Part shown: piece by piece, positions 33,295-41,482 of the stretch
Position numbering within the stretch: the first letter of the stretch is position 1
How the letters are laid out: the number at the start of each line of letters is the position of its first letter
DNA from: Chryseobacterium sp.
GTDB lineage: Bacteria > Bacteroidota > Bacteroidia > Flavobacteriales > Weeksellaceae
Length of the DNA stretch: 64,000 nt
Direction of reading: 5' to 3'
Assembly (NCBI GenBank): GCA_003248755.1
Contig: QFQW01000002.1
Span: 1 to 64,000 of the forward strand
The notes under the pieces: generated by a model
Told to the model about the DNA's origin: nothing
The model's database searches: none
What the model saw: only the letters and a program-made list of their open reading frames with translations
Made by a program: the position numbers and the translations under genes

Positions 33295-34116
33295 ATGAAA
33301 ATTAAAGACCATTTTCTTACAAAAGAAGAATTTGAAATTGTAGAAACTGAAACAAAAGGTGTTTTCAAAACCTCCCCTATTCCTTCTAATATTTCAAAAT
33401 ATTATGAAAGCGAAGATTATATTTCACATCATCAGGATTCGGGAAGTTTGAAAGAAAAGCTTTATAAATTTTTACAGTCTTTTAATCTTCAATACAAAAA
33501 AAATATTCTCGTAGATAGAATTAAAAAAGGTTCTAAAGTTTTGGATTATGGTTGCGGTGCCGGTGAATTTGTAAAATATATTGAAAATAATTTCCAAACT
33601 TTTGGATTTGAACCCAATTCAGATGCCAGAAATGCCGCAATCAATAAAACTCAAAAAGCTAAAATTATTGATGATATTTCTTCAATAGAAAATAAATCTT
33701 TAGATGCAATCACATTATGGCATGTTTTCGAACACATCGAAAATCAGAGCGAGATGTTGGAAACATTTAATCAGAAATTAAAAGAAAAAGGATTGCTAAT
33801 TATCGCTGTACCTAATCCAACTTCGTACGATGCGAAACACTATAAAGAATTCTGGGCAGCGTATGATGTTCCAAGACATATCTATCATTTTTCAAAAAAT
33901 GGAATGGAAAATCTGATTTCAAAAAATCCGGATTGGAAATTAAGAAAAATCAAACCTCTTCTACTCGATTCATTTTATATCTCGATGTTGAGTGAAAAAT
34001 ATAAGAAATCAACACTTTTTTGGCTAAAAGCTATCTTTCACGGAGCAATTTCCAACGTAAAAGCACTTTTTTCGAACGAATTTTCAAGTTTGATATATAT
34101 TATCGAAAAAAAATAG
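33295..34116 (+). CDS. SAM-dependent methyltransferase, class I
   Basis: 273 residues. SAM-binding motif I is KVLDYGCGAGEFVKYI at about 81-96, and motif II/post-I includes SLDAITLWHVFEHIENQ with the characteristic 'H-x-x-E-H'. This is the Methyltransf_23-like group, many members of which act on small molecules or polysaccharide-associated substrates. An N-terminal CxxC-like element is absent; the protein starts with a short acidic stretch and SYYESEDY-like SKYYESEDYISHH, typical of the group. A basic Phe-rich C terminus follows. Its substrate is unknown. It lies between the mnmG terminator and the convergent pgk, so it is probably monocistronic. Confidence 0.85.
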   Translation: MKIKDHFLTKEEFEIVETETKGVFKTSPIPSNISKYYESEDYISHHQDSGSLKEKLYKFLQSFNLQYKKNILVDRIKKGSKVLDYGCGAGEFVKYIENNFQTFGFEPNSDARNAAINKTQKAKIIDDISSIENKSLDAITLWHVFEHIENQSEMLETFNQKLKEKGLLIIAVPNPTSYDAKHYKEFWAAYDVPRHIYHFSKNGMENLISKNPDWKLRKIKPLLLDSFYISMLSEKYKKSTLFWLKAIFHGAISNVKALFSNEFSSLIYIIEKK

Positions 34117-34285
34117 ATTTTCTATTTTTGATATATTTCTGAGGGTCAATTTTCAGCTATTTTGTTCAAAAATTGTTAATAATTACAAAAAAAAGAAAAT
34201 TTCAAGTTATTTTTAATCTAAAATTAAATTCGCTGAGAATCGCTTAAAAAATTTTATTTAAACCTTAGTCAAGTATAGACAAAAT

Positions 34286-34313
34286 AAAAACCAACAAAAA
34301 TTTGTTGGTTTTT
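34286..34313. terminator. Bidirectional terminator between methyltransferase gene and pgk
   Basis: AAAAACCAACAAA and TTTGTTGGTTTTT form a 13-base stem. The same sequence works for both convergent genes. Confidence 0.85.
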
Positions 34314-34336
34314 AATTTATGTGGAAAAGTAAATTT

Positions 34337-35527
34337 CTACTTGTTAATCGCAGCAACTCCTGGAAGTTCCAACCCTTCCAAACTTTCCAACATTGCTCCA
34401 CCTCCTGTTGAAACATAACTCACTTTATCAGAATAACCAAATTGTTTTACGAAAGCAACACTGTCCCCTCCTCCAACTAATGAGAAAGCTCCCAATTTTG
34501 TAGCCTCTGCAATACTGTCGCCTAAAGCTTTAGTTCCTGCAGCAAAATTGGACATTTCAAAAACTCCGATTGGTCCATTCCAAAGAATCGTCTTAGAATT
34601 CATCAAGACATCATTGAAAATATCTCTTGATTTTGGACCTGCATCCAAACCTTGCCAGTCTTCCGGAATCTCTCTGATATCAGCCACTTTTCTTTCCGCT
34701 TCATTATTGAAATCATCAGCAATCACAACATCAGTCGGAAGATAGACTTCAACATGATGTTCTTTTGCCTTAGCCAGAATTTCTAGAGCAAGATTCAGTT
34801 TATCATCTTCAACAATAGACTTTCCTATTTTTCCTCCAAGTGCTTTGATAAATGTGAAAGACATTCCGCCTCCAATAATCAAGTTATCAATTGCCGGAAG
34901 GATATTTTCTATAATCGTAATTTTGGTAGAAACTTTTGAACCACCAAGTATAGCTGTTACAGGTTTTTCACCGGATTTAAGAACTTTGTCAATCGCTATT
35001 AATTCTTTCTCCATCAGTAAACCGAAAAATTTAGTAGAAGGGAAAAATTGTGCAATTACAGCTGTAGAAGCGTGTGCTCTATGAGCAGTTCCGAAAGCAT
35101 CATTAACATAAGCATCACCTAGTTTGGACAACTTTTCGGCAAAAGCCTCGTCACCCTTTTCTTCTTCATTATGAAAACGTAGATTTTCCAATAATAAGAT
35201 TTCACCAGCTTGAAGTTCAGCCGCAGCTTGCTCTGCCTTCTCTCCTACCGATTCTTCAACAAACTTCACATCCTGACCAAGAACTTTGGAAACCTCGCTC
35301 AAAACATGCTTAAGAGAATATTTGTCATTCACCTCACCTTTTGGTCTTCCAAGGTGTGTCATTAATATAACAGAACCACCGTCAGCTAAAATTTTATCAA
35401 CTGTAGGTTTTACAGCAACGATTCTTGTATTATCGGTCACATTAAGATTCTCATCCTGAGGAACATTGAAATCAACTCTTATTAAAGCTTTTTTGTTTTT
35501 AAAATCGAAATCTTTAATTGTTTTCAT
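34337..35527 (-). CDS. pgk: Phosphoglycerate kinase
   Basis: 396 residues, a normal length. The enzyme makes ATP from 1,3-bisphosphoglycerate in glycolysis. Substrate-binding features are RVDFNVP (17-23), THLGRPKG (56-63), and [13 protein letters not shown]; the nucleotide side shows [16 protein letters not shown] and NGPIGVFEM, with GGGDSVAFV and STGGGAMLE near the C terminus. A TAAATTTG box lies 60 bases upstream on the minus strand. It is transcribed away from the candidate replication origin in the adjacent non-coding region, and rpiB is transcribed the other way. Confidence 0.97.
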   Translation of the reverse strand: MKTIKDFDFKNKKALIRVDFNVPQDENLNVTDNTRIVAVKPTVDKILADGGSVILMTHLGRPKGEVNDKYSLKHVLSEVSKVLGQDVKFVEESVGEKAEQAAAELQAGEILLLENLRFHNEEEKGDEAFAEKLSKLGDAYVNDAFGTAHRAHASTAVIAQFFPSTKFFGLLMEKELIAIDKVLKSGEKPVTAILGGSKVSTKITIIENILPAIDNLIIGGGMSFTFIKALGGKIGKSIVEDDKLNLALEILAKAKEHHVEVYLPTDVVIADDFNNEAERKVADIREIPEDWQGLDAGPKSRDIFNDVLMNSKTILWNGPIGVFEMSNFAAGTKALGDSIAEATKLGAFSLVGGGDSVAFVKQFGYSDKVSYVSTGGGAMLESLEGLELPGVAAINK

Positions 35528-35586
35528 TTAAAATATATTTAGGGTTTTTATTGAGATTTGAAATCACTCCTCCTCTCTTTGTTTCA

Positions 35587-35594
35587 CAAATTTA
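35587..35594 (-). promoter_or_regulatory. Possible pgk -7 box
   Basis: TAAATTTG on the minus strand, 60 bases before the pgk ATG. Confidence 0.4.
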
Positions 35595-35721
35595 AAACTT
35601 ATTCCCTCCTTTAGGAAATTTTATTCTCAAAAAAATTCCACAAACTTTTTTACAATCATAAACAATTTTCTTTTTCTTTTTAAAAAAATAAGAGTGTAGT
35701 ATATTGTTGTAGAAGAGAGTA

Positions 35722-36180
35722 TGGGGATAAATAAACTAGGAATATTTTATCACAAGAAATGTGGATTAATTAAGACTTTTTTAACATAATTAAGATTCTA
35801 TCAATCAATTAATTAATCATGTTATCAACAAATGTTTATAATTCTAAATTTTGTCCAATATTAAAAACAAACTTGCGGATAAACTAAGCGAATCTGAAAC
35901 AAAAGTTTTCTAAAAATTTTGTTAAAAAATTAGTTGTTAGTTTTCATTACAAAATTTGTTCAACTTTTAAAAGAAATATTTGAAAGAAGTTATCCACAGG
36001 TTTTCTAACAATTTCTAACAATGTATTATCTATTAATTAATAATATCAAAAATTGTTTGATTTTTACATAGTATAACATAAATTATGTTGATATATAATT
36101 ATTTATATTATAATATTATTATTAATTGTATTAAAATATCGTACCAACAATTACAAAATATGTAGTAATTTTATGCTGAA
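35722..36180. other. oriC: Candidate chromosomal replication origin (oriC)
   Basis: The pgk-rpiB gap (35528-36259) has no gene. It carries DnaA-box-like 9-mers: TTATCCACA (35990-35998, perfect), TTATCAACA (35822-35830), and on the other strand TGGGGATAA (35722-35730), TGTGGATTA (35760-35768) and TGCGGATAA (35874-35882), each one mismatch from the consensus. Next to the perfect box is a very AT-rich tract (about 36021-36135) suited to unwinding, with an imperfect palindrome CATAAATTATG. Divergent flanking genes and nearby parS sites agree with an origin. No dnaA gene is visible, so this rests on sequence pattern alone. Confidence 0.6.
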
Positions 36181-36259
36181 ATAAAAGGATAATATAAAAA
36201 AGCAATGAAATTGCAGATTAGTGATTCCTTTTACCATTAAAAATAATAAATAAGTAAAA

Positions 36260-36691
36260 ATGAAAAAGATAGCAATAGCCGCAGACCACGCTGGTTTTGA
36301 ATACAAAGAATTAATAAAAAAATATCTTGAAGGTAAATACGAAGTTCACGATTTTGGAACCTACTCTACTGATTCTGTAGATTACCCGGACTTTGTACAT
36401 CCTGCAGCAAGTTCTGTGGAAAATGGAGAAAATGAATTGGGAATTCTGATTTGCGGAAGTGGAAATGGTGTTCAAATTACAGCGAATAAACATCAGAAAA
36501 TAAGATGCGCATTGTGTTGGATGCCGGAAATTGCTTCTCTAGCTAGACAACACAATGATGCAAATATGATTTCTATTCCGGCGAGATTCATTTCAAAAGA
36601 ATTGGCGTTTGAGATTGTAGATAAATTCCTAACAACAGATTTTGAAGGTGGCAGACATCAGAAAAGAGTGGATAAAATCGCTTTCTGCTAG
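36260..36691 (+). CDS. rpiB: Ribose-5-phosphate isomerase B
   Basis: 143 residues, typical for the RpiB/LacAB family. IAIAADHAGFEYK (3-15) carries the conserved Asp-His pair, and ICGSGNGVQITANKH (70-84) contains the active-site Cys and the anion-binding glycine loop. Note that this loop reads SGNG where many relatives have TGIG. RCALCWMPEIASLARQHNDANMI follows (seen as WMPEIASLARQHNDAN). It interconverts ribose-5-phosphate and ribulose-5-phosphate in the pentose phosphate pathway. A hairpin terminator lies immediately after the stop. Confidence 0.93.
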   Translation: MKKIAIAADHAGFEYKELIKKYLEGKYEVHDFGTYSTDSVDYPDFVHPAASSVENGENELGILICGSGNGVQITANKHQKIRCALCWMPEIASLARQHNDANMISIPARFISKELAFEIVDKFLTTDFEGGRHQKRVDKIAFC

Positions 36692-36697
36692 ATATAG

Positions 36698-36727
36698 AGA
36701 CTTACAATTTTGTAAGTCTTTTTTTAT
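36698..36727 (+). terminator. rpiB terminator
   Basis: AGACTTACA and TGTAAGTCT form a stem around ATTT, followed by seven T residues. Confidence 0.85.
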
Positions 36728-36765
36728 TTGAATGGACTTCAAAAACTCAATTATTAATAAAGTTG

Positions 36766-36773
36766 TATCTTTG
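36766..36773 (+). promoter_or_regulatory. Strong -7 box upstream of truncated DUF1016 gene
   Basis: TATCTTTG followed by CAACGC, the most typical Bacteroidota -7 form. The next start (36897) is 123 bases away, so the leader is unusually long or the original downstream gene has been lost. Nothing else coding is seen between. Confidence 0.6.
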
Positions 36774-36896
36774 CAACGCATTTCACAGAGAAAGTTCTTT
36801 CTCACGAAACCATAAATTAATACAAAGGTTTCCAAAACTCCCCTATTTTATTTTATCTTTAATAAAAATTAAATCCACTTTTGGGTTAAAGTAAAA

Positions 36897-37394
36897 ATGC
36901 AAGAAATATCTTTACTAATTTCCAAGATTGGAGAAACTCAAGTTTTCTTCAAAAACCAAGCTCAAAGACAAGTCAATGTGGCACTTACTTTGAGAAATTG
37001 GTTGATTGGTTTTTATATTTCTGAATATGAACTTAATGGCAACAACAGAGCAGAATACGGAAAAAATCTGTATAAAGAGATTGCAAAAAAATGTAAAAAC
37101 ATAGCGGGACTGTCCGAAAGAAATCTCTATTGGTTTTCTACATTTTATAAAACGTATCAAAAGATTTTGCAGTCACTAACTACAAAATCTTTAGAATCAA
37201 AAATTAGTTCAGATAATTCATATTTTGAGAAACCCATCAACCAATTGAATTTTACACATATTGTTGAATTTCTAAAGCTGAATGATTCAACTAAAAGGAC
37301 TTTCTCAGCAGATTTTTGTGAACAAATATTGGTAAGCCTTCCAAAAGAAGAAGACCTGAAAAGGATTATTGATGAAGAACAGGATAAATTTTAA
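36897..37394 (+). CDS. DUF1016 (YhcG-like) N-terminal protein, internally deleted
   Basis: 165 residues. Residues 1-137 match the DUF1016 N-terminal module of YhcG-like PDDEXK nucleases: VNVALTLRNWLIGFYI, AEYGKNLYKEIAK, GLSERNLYWFSTFYKTY and NFTHIVEFLKLND. Full-length relatives continue with a PDDEXK nuclease domain of about 150-200 residues. Here it is missing. The last residues, SLPKEEDLKRIIDEEQ, look like the extreme C terminus of full-length relatives, so the gene appears to have an in-frame internal deletion rather than a simple truncation. Such nucleases are found with restriction loci, but none is here. The following gene starts five bases after its stop. Confidence 0.72.
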   Translation: MQEISLLISKIGETQVFFKNQAQRQVNVALTLRNWLIGFYISEYELNGNNRAEYGKNLYKEIAKKCKNIAGLSERNLYWFSTFYKTYQKILQSLTTKSLESKISSDNSYFEKPINQLNFTHIVEFLKLNDSTKRTFSADFCEQILVSLPKEEDLKRIIDEEQDKF

Positions 37395-37398
37395 TTTA

Positions 37399-38196
37399 AT
37401 GAAAACCTTATTTTCTTTTCTGATGATTTTTTCTTTTCTGTGTTTATCAGCACAGGAAAAAGATTCGGATGGCGATGGAGTTTTAGATAAGGATGATGCT
37501 TGTCCTACTATAAAGGGAAATTATTATGGATGTCCAGACCCTACAAAACCGGATTGCACAGAATTTCAGAAAGAGAAGAAGAAAATTTTTGATAATTTTA
37601 AGAATGAATCTAAATCGGTAGATTATTCTATACTTTCAGATATTATTTTTTCTAAAATTGATTTTAAAAGATTTACTCATGCAAATCTTTTAATTAGTCC
37701 TGAGAATATCAAAGGCTATGATTGTGGAGTTCCTTTTATGTATGGATGTAGGAGTGATTATAATACTACAAATCCCAACTATTCTTCATCTGAATTTTTT
37801 AATAGTAATATTATTAAAAAATTTAGAAAAAAAATAAAAGCTAATATAATTCCCGTTTTTGCAATAAATAATTTTGACAATGAATTTGGAATGAATCTTT
37901 TTACAAATGATTTTATAGAAGATTGGCAAAAAATAAGGAATTTTGAATATTTTAAAGTAATTAAAAATATAGCTTCTGAATCAAAGGTAATATATAAAAA
38001 TAGAGAGCAAGAAATATTGTATTTGCCTAATAATAAATATGAATTAAATATCGAAAATACTGATTATCTAATGTTTGATTTCAAAAATGAACTAGAAAAT
38101 ATTGTTATTGTAGATATTTATTATAATAGGGAAGAAAATCCACAAACGTTAAAATTACAATATAATCTAGGTAAGTGGAATTTTCTTAGCAATTAA
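37399..38196 (+). CDS. Secreted hypothetical protein with one thrombospondin type 3 repeat
   Basis: 265 residues from the ATG at 37399, which gives a clean signal peptide (KTLFSFLMIFSFLCLSAQ); ten codons upstream in frame overlap the previous gene and were excluded. Just after cleavage is one calcium-binding repeat, KDSDGDGVLDKDDACP, as found at the N-terminal side of OmpA-like proteins in this phylum. The rest (about 55-265) is Asn/Lys/Phe-rich with no recognised domain; Cys pairs (CPDPTKPDC, CGVPFMYGC) could form disulphides. The coding region is much more AT-rich than rnr, 10 bases downstream, hinting at a young or laterally gained gene. Function unknown; periplasmic or surface location is inferred. 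Confidence 0.75.
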   Translation: MKTLFSFLMIFSFLCLSAQEKDSDGDGVLDKDDACPTIKGNYYGCPDPTKPDCTEFQKEKKKIFDNFKNESKSVDYSILSDIIFSKIDFKRFTHANLLISPENIKGYDCGVPFMYGCRSDYNTTNPNYSSSEFFNSNIIKKFRKKIKANIIPVFAINNFDNEFGMNLFTNDFIEDWQKIRNFEYFKVIKNIASESKVIYKNREQEILYLPNNKYELNIENTDYLMFDFKNELENIVIVDIYYNREENPQTLKLQYNLGKWNFLSN

Positions 38197-38206
38197 TTTA
38201 AATTAA

Positions 38207-40360
38207 ATGAAAAACAAAAAACATACAAGTCATAAAAACGAACAGAAACTCCAGGATTTAGGGAGGAAAATACTTCGTTTTATGAATCAGAAAACCTCCA
38301 AAATCTACAATTACAAACAGATTGCGGAAGGGATAGATTACAAAAATCCGAGACAAAGAGAACTTGTGATTCAGGCGCTTCATAGATTGCAGGCGACTCA
38401 GAAAATCAAAGAAACCGAGAAAGGAAAATACATCGTCAATCTTCATATAGAAGGAACTTTGACCGGAGTTATCGATTTCAACCAATCCGGAAATGCTTAC
38501 GTAAAAGTAGATGGAATTGCAGATGATATCTTCGTCCATCAGAAAAACGTAAAAGACGCATTGCAGGGCGATAAAGTCCTCATTTTAACTTACAACTTCA
38601 AAGGCAAAAAACTGGAAGGTTCTGTGGTAGAAGTTTTGGAAAGAGCTAAAGACACTTTTGTCGGAACTTTTCAAAAGATTGCGGAGAAAGATTTCGGTTT
38701 TGTAGTTTTGGATAAGAAAAAGCTCAACACCGATATTTTCATTTCCAAAAATCATTTCAATGGAGCAGAAGACGGTGATAAGGTCATCGTAAAAATGCTG
38801 GAATGGAAACCGGGAAGCAAGAATCCGGAAGGCGAAATCACAACTGTTCTTGGCGCTCCTGGCGACCACGAAACAGAAATCCATTCGATTTTGGCAGAAT
38901 ATGGTCTGCCTTACAATTTCCCGCCGGAAGTAGAACACGATGCAGACCAGATAGATAGAAGTATCAATGCTGAAGAAGTGGCGAAACGCTGGGATATGCG
39001 TGATATTCTGACATTCACGATTGACCCGAAAGATGCCAAAGATTTTGATGATGCTTTGTCTATCAGAAAATTAGAAAGTGGACTTTGGGAAATAGGTGTT
39101 CACATTGCGGATGTCTCTCATTATGTAAAACCTGGGACGATTTTGGACGATGAAGCTTATGCGAGAGCAACTTCGGTTTATCTTGTTGATAGAGTAGTGC
39201 CGATGCTTCCTGAGGTTTTGAGTAACGATGTTTGTTCACTGCGTCCAAATGAAGATAAATTCACATTCTCAGCCGTTTTCGAATTGGATGAAGAAGCGAA
39301 AATCCATAAGCAATGGTTTGGTAGAACGGTTATACATTCGGATAGAAGATTTGCTTACGAAGAAGCCCAGGAAAGAATCGAAACTAAGGAAGGTGATTTG
39401 GTTGAGGAAATTCTTCAATTGGATAAATTAGCCAAAATAATGAGGGCGGAACGTATCAGAAATGGTGCGATTACTTTTGATAGGAGCGAGGTAAGATTCA
39501 ATCTGGATGAAAACAACAAACCGATTGGCGTTTATTTCAAAGTCAGCAAAGATTCCAACCATTTGATTGAGGAATTTATGCTTTTGGCCAATAAAAAAGT
39601 CTCCGAATTCATCTCATTAAATAAAAGAAATGAACCAACTGGAAATACTTTCATTTACAGAATTCACGATGACCCGGACCCGGCGAAATTAACAGCTTTA
39701 CGAGATTTCGTAGGAACTTTCGGTTACAAGATGGATTTGGCAAATACCCAAAAAGTCGCTGAATCTTTGAATAAATTATTGAATGACGTCAAAGGAAAAG
39801 GCGAAGAAAATATGATTGAAACGCTGGCAATGAGAAGTATGAGCAAAGCCGTTTATTCTACCGACCCGATTGGACATTACGGACTTGGCTTCGAATATTA
39901 TTCGCATTTCACATCGCCAATTCGTCGTTATCCGGATTTGATTGCGCACAGATTGTTACAACACTATTTGGATGGCGGAAAATCGCCTAACAAAGAAGAA
40001 GTGGAAGAGAAGGCCAAACATTGTTCTGCAATGGAGCGTTTGGCCGCTGAGGCAGAAAGAGAAAGTATCAAATTTATGCAGGTCAAATTTATGGAAGACC
40101 ACGTTGGCGAAGTTTTCTCAGGCGTTATTTCCGGTGTTGCAGAGTATGGTTTCTGGGTAGAAATCCCTGAAAATGGAGCAGAAGGAATGATAAAATTGCG
40201 AGATTTGGTGGATGATTCATACTCTTTGGATGCAAAGAATTATGCAATTATCGGTTCCAGAACAGGCAACACTTACCAACTAGGAGACGAGGTCAAAATC
40301 AAAGTGATAAAAGCCAATCTGATTGCTAAGCAACTGGATTTTAAGATTATTAATGACTAA
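38207..40360 (+). CDS. rnr: Ribonuclease R
   Basis: 717 residues. A basic N terminus leads to a winged-helix region (IYNYKQIAEGIDYKNPRQRE, in part), two cold-shock domains with VDGIADDIFVHQKNV and TDIFISKNHFNGAEDGDKV, the catalytic RNB domain and a C-terminal S1 domain (VFSGVISGVAEYGFWVEI). The active site metal-binding Asp cluster is in DPKDAKDFDDALS, around residue 270. The enzyme is a processive 3'-5' exoribonuclease that degrades structured RNA and works in RNA quality control. An inverted repeat follows the stop. Spacing of 10 bases from the upstream secreted protein suggests shared transcription. Confidence 0.95.
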   Translation: MKNKKHTSHKNEQKLQDLGRKILRFMNQKTSKIYNYKQIAEGIDYKNPRQRELVIQALHRLQATQKIKETEKGKYIVNLHIEGTLTGVIDFNQSGNAYVKVDGIADDIFVHQKNVKDALQGDKVLILTYNFKGKKLEGSVVEVLERAKDTFVGTFQKIAEKDFGFVVLDKKKLNTDIFISKNHFNGAEDGDKVIVKMLEWKPGSKNPEGEITTVLGAPGDHETEIHSILAEYGLPYNFPPEVEHDADQIDRSINAEEVAKRWDMRDILTFTIDPKDAKDFDDALSIRKLESGLWEIGVHIADVSHYVKPGTILDDEAYARATSVYLVDRVVPMLPEVLSNDVCSLRPNEDKFTFSAVFELDEEAKIHKQWFGRTVIHSDRRFAYEEAQERIETKEGDLVEEILQLDKLAKIMRAERIRNGAITFDRSEVRFNLDENNKPIGVYFKVSKDSNHLIEEFMLLANKKVSEFISLNKRNEPTGNTFIYRIHDDPDPAKLTALRDFVGTFGYKMDLANTQKVAESLNKLLNDVKGKGEENMIETLAMRSMSKAVYSTDPIGHYGLGFEYYSHFTSPIRRYPDLIAHRLLQHYLDGGKSPNKEEVEEKAKHCSAMERLAAEAERESIKFMQVKFMEDHVGEVFSGVISGVAEYGFWVEIPENGAEGMIKLRDLVDDSYSLDAKNYAIIGSRTGNTYQLGDEVKIKVIKANLIAKQLDFKIIND

Positions 40361-40363
40361 AAT

Positions 40364-40412
40364 TTTCATCAAAATTGCGTTCTTTAGAGTTGGAGAATCA
40401 ATTTTGATGAAA
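40364..40412 (+). terminator. Inverted repeat after rnr, possible terminator
   Basis: TTTCATCAAAATTG (40364-40377) pairs perfectly with CAATTTTGATGAAA (40399-40412) over a 21-base loop. There is no strong T run. Confidence 0.45.
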
Positions 40413-40474
40413 TTTAAACATTGCTTTAAATTTTAAATCTCTATTTTTACAGCCGGTTCTGAAATTTAAAAAGA

Positions 40475-41152
40475 ATGCTCGAACTCATTTTATACGCTGT
40501 CGGATTAGGAATAATGCTAAGTTTGGTCTTTATAGGACCTATTTTTTTCCTACTGATAGAAACCAGTTTTTCCCGCGGTCCAAGACACGCCATTGCTTTG
40601 GATATCGGTGTAGTTTCTGCCGATTTACTTTGTATAGTTGTCAGTTATTATGCCAGCGCAGATTTGGTAAGTCTTATCGATAAACACCCCGGATTTTACC
40701 GGATTTCAGCATTTCTCATCCTGATTTATGCCATTTATATGCTTCTTTCCAGAACAAAAATGCACATCGAAGGCGAAGAAAAACTCATCGACCAGAATTA
40801 TATCAAGACCTTTCTCAACGGGTTCTTACTCAATTTACTGAACATCGGAGTTGTTTTATTTTGGCTAGTGACAGTAGTTTCGGTTCGAAATGCTTATCCA
40901 AAAGTTCAGGACTTTGTTCTTTATATCGGGATTGTAATTGGAACTTATTTGCTCATCGATTTGTCCAAAATCCTTCTAGCAAAACAATTCCACGATAAAC
41001 TGAATCAACGTATTGCGAATAAGATAAGGAAAGCAGTCGGATGTATTTTGGTATTATTCAGTTTCTTTATTTTCCTTCAAAGCTTCAAAAAGTTCAATAA
41101 GTTTGAAGAGAAATTAGAAAAAGCAGAGAAACAGCAGCCAAAGATTAAGTAA
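40475..41152 (+). CDS. LysE/RhtB family exporter
   Basis: 225 residues with about six membrane segments. The N-terminal LGIMLSLVFIGPIFFLLIETSFSRGPRHAIAL contains the family signature (G-P-x-F-F-x-x-I-x-x-S-x-x-R-G-x-x-x-A, shown by GPIFFLLIETSFSRGPRHA). Further segments lie near 42-62, 74-92, 105-130, 140-165 and 185-205, and the C terminus is highly charged (KKFNKFEEKLEKAEKQQPK). Members export amino acids such as lysine, threonine or homoserine. The substrate here is unknown. It stands alone between rnr and a block of intergenic repeats. Confidence 0.85.
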   Translation: MLELILYAVGLGIMLSLVFIGPIFFLLIETSFSRGPRHAIALDIGVVSADLLCIVVSYYASADLVSLIDKHPGFYRISAFLILIYAIYMLLSRTKMHIEGEEKLIDQNYIKTFLNGFLLNLLNIGVVLFWLVTVVSVRNAYPKVQDFVLYIGIVIGTYLLIDLSKILLAKQFHDKLNQRIANKIRKAVGCILVLFSFFIFLQSFKKFNKFEEKLEKAEKQQPKIK

Positions 41153-41156
41153 AATT

Positions 41157-41282
41157 ATTTGGGCAACTTATCCGCCTGTAGTTTATCCTGAGCTTATCCT
41201 GTAGTGAGCTTGTCGAAACTATCGAAGGACTTGCAATTGTCATTCTGAGGCTCTCGAAGAGTCCGCTCAAGTCGGGTTGCAG
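41157..41282 (-). repeat. Dispersed intergenic repeat, family C (inverted copy)
   Basis: Reads as the reverse complement of the 13449-13545 copy: GGCAACTTATCCGCCTGTAG, CCTGTAGTGAGCTTGTCG and TCCGCTCAAGTCGGGTTGCA in order. It contains a short GTCATTC element of family B inside it (41238-41247). Together with the next two repeats it fills the gap before ldcA. Confidence 0.7.
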
Positions 41283-41317
41283 ATTCACAAAACCAAGTGA
41301 CAAGCTAAACACAATAT

Positions 41318-41362
41318 TTGTCATTCCGTAGGAATCTCAATAATCCGGATTATTGCAGAATA
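41318..41362. repeat. Family B repeat, degraded
   Basis: TTGTCATTCCGTAGGAATCT (41318-41337) equals the arm at 5715-5734; the right arm is degraded to ATCCGGATTATTGCAGAATA. One base differs in context (CAATAATCC for CAACAGCTC). Confidence 0.75.
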
Positions 41363-41384
41363 ATAAAATAACTTGAAATTTTTT

Positions 41385-41460
41385 GCTGAGCGAAGCGCCT
41401 TTGCGAATCTTAAAATATTTTCAATAAAATAAAAAAATCTTTGCGACCTTTGCGTTAAAA
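41385..41460 (+). repeat. Dispersed intergenic repeat, family A (short)
   Basis: GAGCGAAGCGCCTTTGCGAA then TTTGCGACCTTTGCGTTAAA. It ends 22 bases before the ldcA ATG and lacks the central palindrome of the copy at 2728-2830. Confidence 0.65.
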
Positions 41461-41482
41461 TCAATACATCAAACAAACACAA

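Noticed and set aside
34117..34285. Possible small RNA or gene between the methyltransferase and pgk
   Set aside because: The region is AT-rich, without a hairpin other than the bidirectional terminator, and without a start codon frame of note.
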